From positions 1-17,891 of the forward strand of contig JBOFCO010000193.1 in the NCBI GenBank assembly GCA_051646105.1: DNA of 17,891 bases. The letters run 5' to 3'. This DNA is from JBOFCO01 sp051646105 (lineage in GTDB: Bacteria > Pseudomonadota > Alphaproteobacteria > Rhodobacterales > Rhodobacteraceae). A program made the position numbers and the translations under genes. Positions 16,243 through 17,891 of the stretch are shown here, one piece after another (positions within the stretch are counted from its first letter, which is position 1; every line of letters begins with the position of its first letter). Under the pieces are notes generated by a model, which worked only from the letters and a program-made list of their open reading frames with translations, was not told the DNA's origin and made no database searches.

Positions 16243-17891
16243 CCGCCACCGGGCCGGGCATCAGCCGCCCGATGATCGCGGCATCCACCCCGGCGTTGCG
16301 CAGGGCGGTCAACACCTCCTTGGCATCGCGCGGTGGCAGGGCGACCAGAAAACCGCCCGCCGTCTGCGGATCGAACAGGATTTCGCCGCGCGGCGTGGCG
16401 GGGGCGGCTATGCGGCTGGCACCTGTGCGGTTTGCTTCATGCAATGTCGCGCGCTGCCCCTGATCCAGCAGCGCCTCTGCCCCCGGCAGAACGGGCAGGG
16501 CGGCCAGCGAAATTTCCGCCGACAGGGCAGAAGCATCGAGCATGGAAAGCAGATGCCCGGCCAAACCGAATCCGGTGACATCGGTCATCGCATGGGCCAG
16601 AGGCGCCAGCAACGCGGCATCGCGGGCCGGGCTGCATGCCATGCTTGCCAGCGCACCCGCCACCACGGAACCCTCGGCGCGGTACTGCATTTCGGCGGCA
16701 AGGATCACACCGGTTCCCAGCGGCTTGGTCAGCAGCAGGGCATCGCCCGCCTGCGCACCACCCAGGCCAGTGGCACGGGGCGCAGTTCCTGTCAGCGTGA
16801 AGCCAACTGTCAGCTCTGCGCCGACACTGGTGTGGCCACCGACGATTTCCGCGCCCGCTTCGGCCATCACCTCTGCCGCCGTCGCCATGATCTCTGCCAG
16901 AGTGCGGGCCTGCAGCCGTTGCGACAGGCGCGGCAGGATCACCTGCGCCAGCGCCACCTGCGGCGCTGCCCCCATCGCCCAGACATCGCCCAGCGCGTGA
17001 ATGGCGGCGATCCGGGTCATCAGCACCGGGTCTTCGGCAAAGGCGCGCAGATGGTCGGTGGTGATGACCTGCACGCCGCCCGCCGCCCGCAATACGGCCG
17101 CATCGTCCCCCGCGCCGCGCAGCACCTCATCGCGCTGCGTTCTTGGCAATTTTGCCAGCATCTCGGCCAGATCGGCCCCGCCGACCTTGGCCGCACAGCC
17201 GCCGCAGAGCGGCCCCTTGCCTGCCAGTTCCTCTGGCAGCCCTGTGGCTGCCCGCGCGGGTAGTGGCGCGGGGGGCATGGCGGGCAGGTCTTGCAGCATC
17301 GTCATGAAGCGGCGGTCGATCCGGTCTTTCCACCGCCAGAGCCAGGCCCCCGCAAGCGGCAGCCCCCATTTGTCAGCCACGGCGCGCTTGCCACCGGTAG
17401 ACACCAGTTTCAGGTAGTCGCGCTGTGGATGGTAGGGGCGCGGGTTGCCCCCGGAAAGCGCGGCTTTCAGGTTGTGCAGCAGCACCGGGGCGGCGCGTAC
17501 GGCATAGACCCCGGCCTTGGCACGCGGCGCGTGGGTAAGATGCGCACAATCGCCCGCGGCAAAGATCGCCGGGTCGGTGGTGCTGGCCAGCGTCGGGTCG
17601 ACATCGATGAATCCGTCGGTCAGTGCCAGCCCGGTTTCCGCCAGCCAGCCCTGCGCCCGCGCACCCGCAACGCCGACGGCCAGATCGCAGGGCAGGGTAG
17701 CCCCGTCCTCCAGATTTATGGCATCCGCCGTTACGCTTGCTGCACGCGCGTTCAGACGCAATGCGATCCCGGCGCGTGACAGTTCGGCCAGCAGCCGCTT
17801 TCGCGCGCCTGTGCCCGCGCACCCGCAACGCCGACGGCCAGATCGCAGGGCAGGGTAGCCCCGTCCTCCAGATTTATGGCATCCGCCGTTA
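16226..17891 (-). CDS. selD: NADH-dehydrogenase-like/SelD (selenide, water dikinase) fusion, 5' end missing
   Basis: The gene runs off the window edge, so its start is absent. The C-terminal ~320 residues are SelD, which makes selenophosphate from selenide and ATP. Visible are CGGCAAK (catalytic cysteine and lysine; cysteine, not selenocysteine), GAGDDAAVL, TTDHLRAFAEDP, GDVWAMGAAPQ, GGHTSVGAE and DVTGFGLAGHLL. Before it is the end of a pyridine-nucleotide-disulfide-oxidoreductase domain resembling type II NADH dehydrogenases, with the FAD motif FAAGDCAHL and the YLKLVSTGGKRAVADKWG segment. Such Ndh-SelD fusions are known in proteobacteria; the flavin part may feed reduced selenium to SelD (inference). 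Coding is convincing up to 17812 (ARKRLLAELSRAGIALRL). The last 79 bases copy 17655-17733 in another frame and give cysteine/glycine-rich nonsense; they are probably not true gene sequence. TTG 17761 is not a real start. Confidence 0.92.
   Translation of the reverse strand, partial: NGGCHKSGGRGYPALRSGRRRCGCAGTGARKRLLAELSRAGIALRLNARAASVTADAINLEDGATLPCDLAVGVAGARAQGWLAETGLALTDGFIDVDPTLASTTDPAIFAAGDCAHLTHAPRAKAGVYAVRAAPVLLHNLKAALSGGNPRPYHPQRDYLKLVSTGGKRAVADKWGLPLAGAWLWRWKDRIDRRFMTMLQDLPAMPPAPLPARAATGLPEELAGKGPLCGGCAAKVGGADLAEMLAKLPRTQRDEVLRGAGDDAAVLRAAGGVQVITTDHLRAFAEDPVLMTRIAAIHALGDVWAMGAAPQVALAQVILPRLSQRLQARTLAEIMATAAEVMAEAGAEIVGGHTSVGAELTVGFTLTGTAPRATGLGGAQAGDALLLTKPLGTGVILAAEMQYRAEGSVVAGALASMACSPARDAALLAPLAHAMTDVTGFGLAGHLLSMLDASALSAEISLAALPVLPGAEALLDQGQRATLHEANRTGASRIAAPATPRGEILFDPQTAGGFLVALPPRDAKEVLTALRNAGVDAAIIGRLMPGPVAVTVTG
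17655..17733 (+). repeat. Direct repeat, internal copy
   Basis: This 79-base stretch inside the NADH-dehydrogenase-like part of the selD fusion is repeated without mismatch at 17813-17891. Here it is in the sensible frame and encodes part of the conserved protein (around AINLEDGATLPCDLAVGVAG). The match continues four bases further left after one mismatch (17654 c against 17812 t). Confidence 0.97.
17813..17891 (+). repeat. Direct repeat, terminal copy ending on the last base
   Basis: Exact copy of 17655-17733, offset by 158 bases, which is not a multiple of three. It ends on the last base of the window. In the selD frame it reads as cysteine/glycine/arginine-rich sequence unlike any NADH dehydrogenase. 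It most likely marks a false join or k-mer loop at a contig end rather than a real duplication. Confidence 0.95.

Noticed and set aside
16226..17812. Selenocysteine in the SelD active site
   Set aside because: The catalytic position in CGGCAAK is an ordinary TGC cysteine codon; there is no in-frame TGA to read through.

Overview
The window is GC-rich, densely coded DNA. Its gene families and their pairings point to an alphaproteobacterium of the Rhodobacterales (Paracoccaceae/Rhodobacteraceae) group: divergent hemE-hemC, an SGNH esterase divergent from a YbbA/YbbP-type ABC exporter, and SelD fused to an NADH-dehydrogenase-like domain next to selU. This placement is inferred from gene content, not from a phylogeny. 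There is no rRNA, tRNA, CRISPR array, insertion sequence or phage gene visible. No gene-free stretch exceeds about 175 bases.

Layout: (1) 69-1865, minus strand: a two-gene unit of an Orc1/Cdc6-like AAA ATPase and an unrecognised secreted, cysteine-containing protein. An AT-rich inverted repeat lies before it. (2) 1948-4024: the haem genes hemE (minus) and hemC (plus), divergent from a 97-base gap. (3) 4021-6676, minus: a GlcD-type FAD oxidoreductase followed one base later by an MFS exporter. (4) 6803-7453, plus: a secreted YceI-like protein with a good sigma70-like promoter. (5) 7471-11397: an SGNH hydrolase (minus) head-to-head with a two-gene ABC transporter (plus), the two start codons overlapping in one CATG. 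(6) 11573-12673, plus: a membrane acyltransferase preceded by a palindromic operator candidate. (7) 12654-15092, minus: a CopA-type copper ATPase. (8) 15181-17891: selU (plus) and the selD fusion (minus, cut by the window edge), convergent.

How the genes work together: hemC and hemE act in tetrapyrrole synthesis. SelD makes selenophosphate, which SelU uses to convert 2-thiouridine to 2-selenouridine in the tRNA wobble position, so the two are a pathway pair. CopA exports copper(I). The YbbA/YbbP-type ABC pair with the SGNH esterase is a conserved neighbourhood. The rest look like independent housekeeping or accessory units.

Two things stand out. The first is the ATPase/secreted-protein pair, the only part without a recognisable role. 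The second is an exact 79-base direct repeat that ends exactly at the last base of the window and throws the selD frame into nonsense; this is most likely an assembly artefact. I found no convincing evidence of a wholly new system; the first pair is the best candidate.
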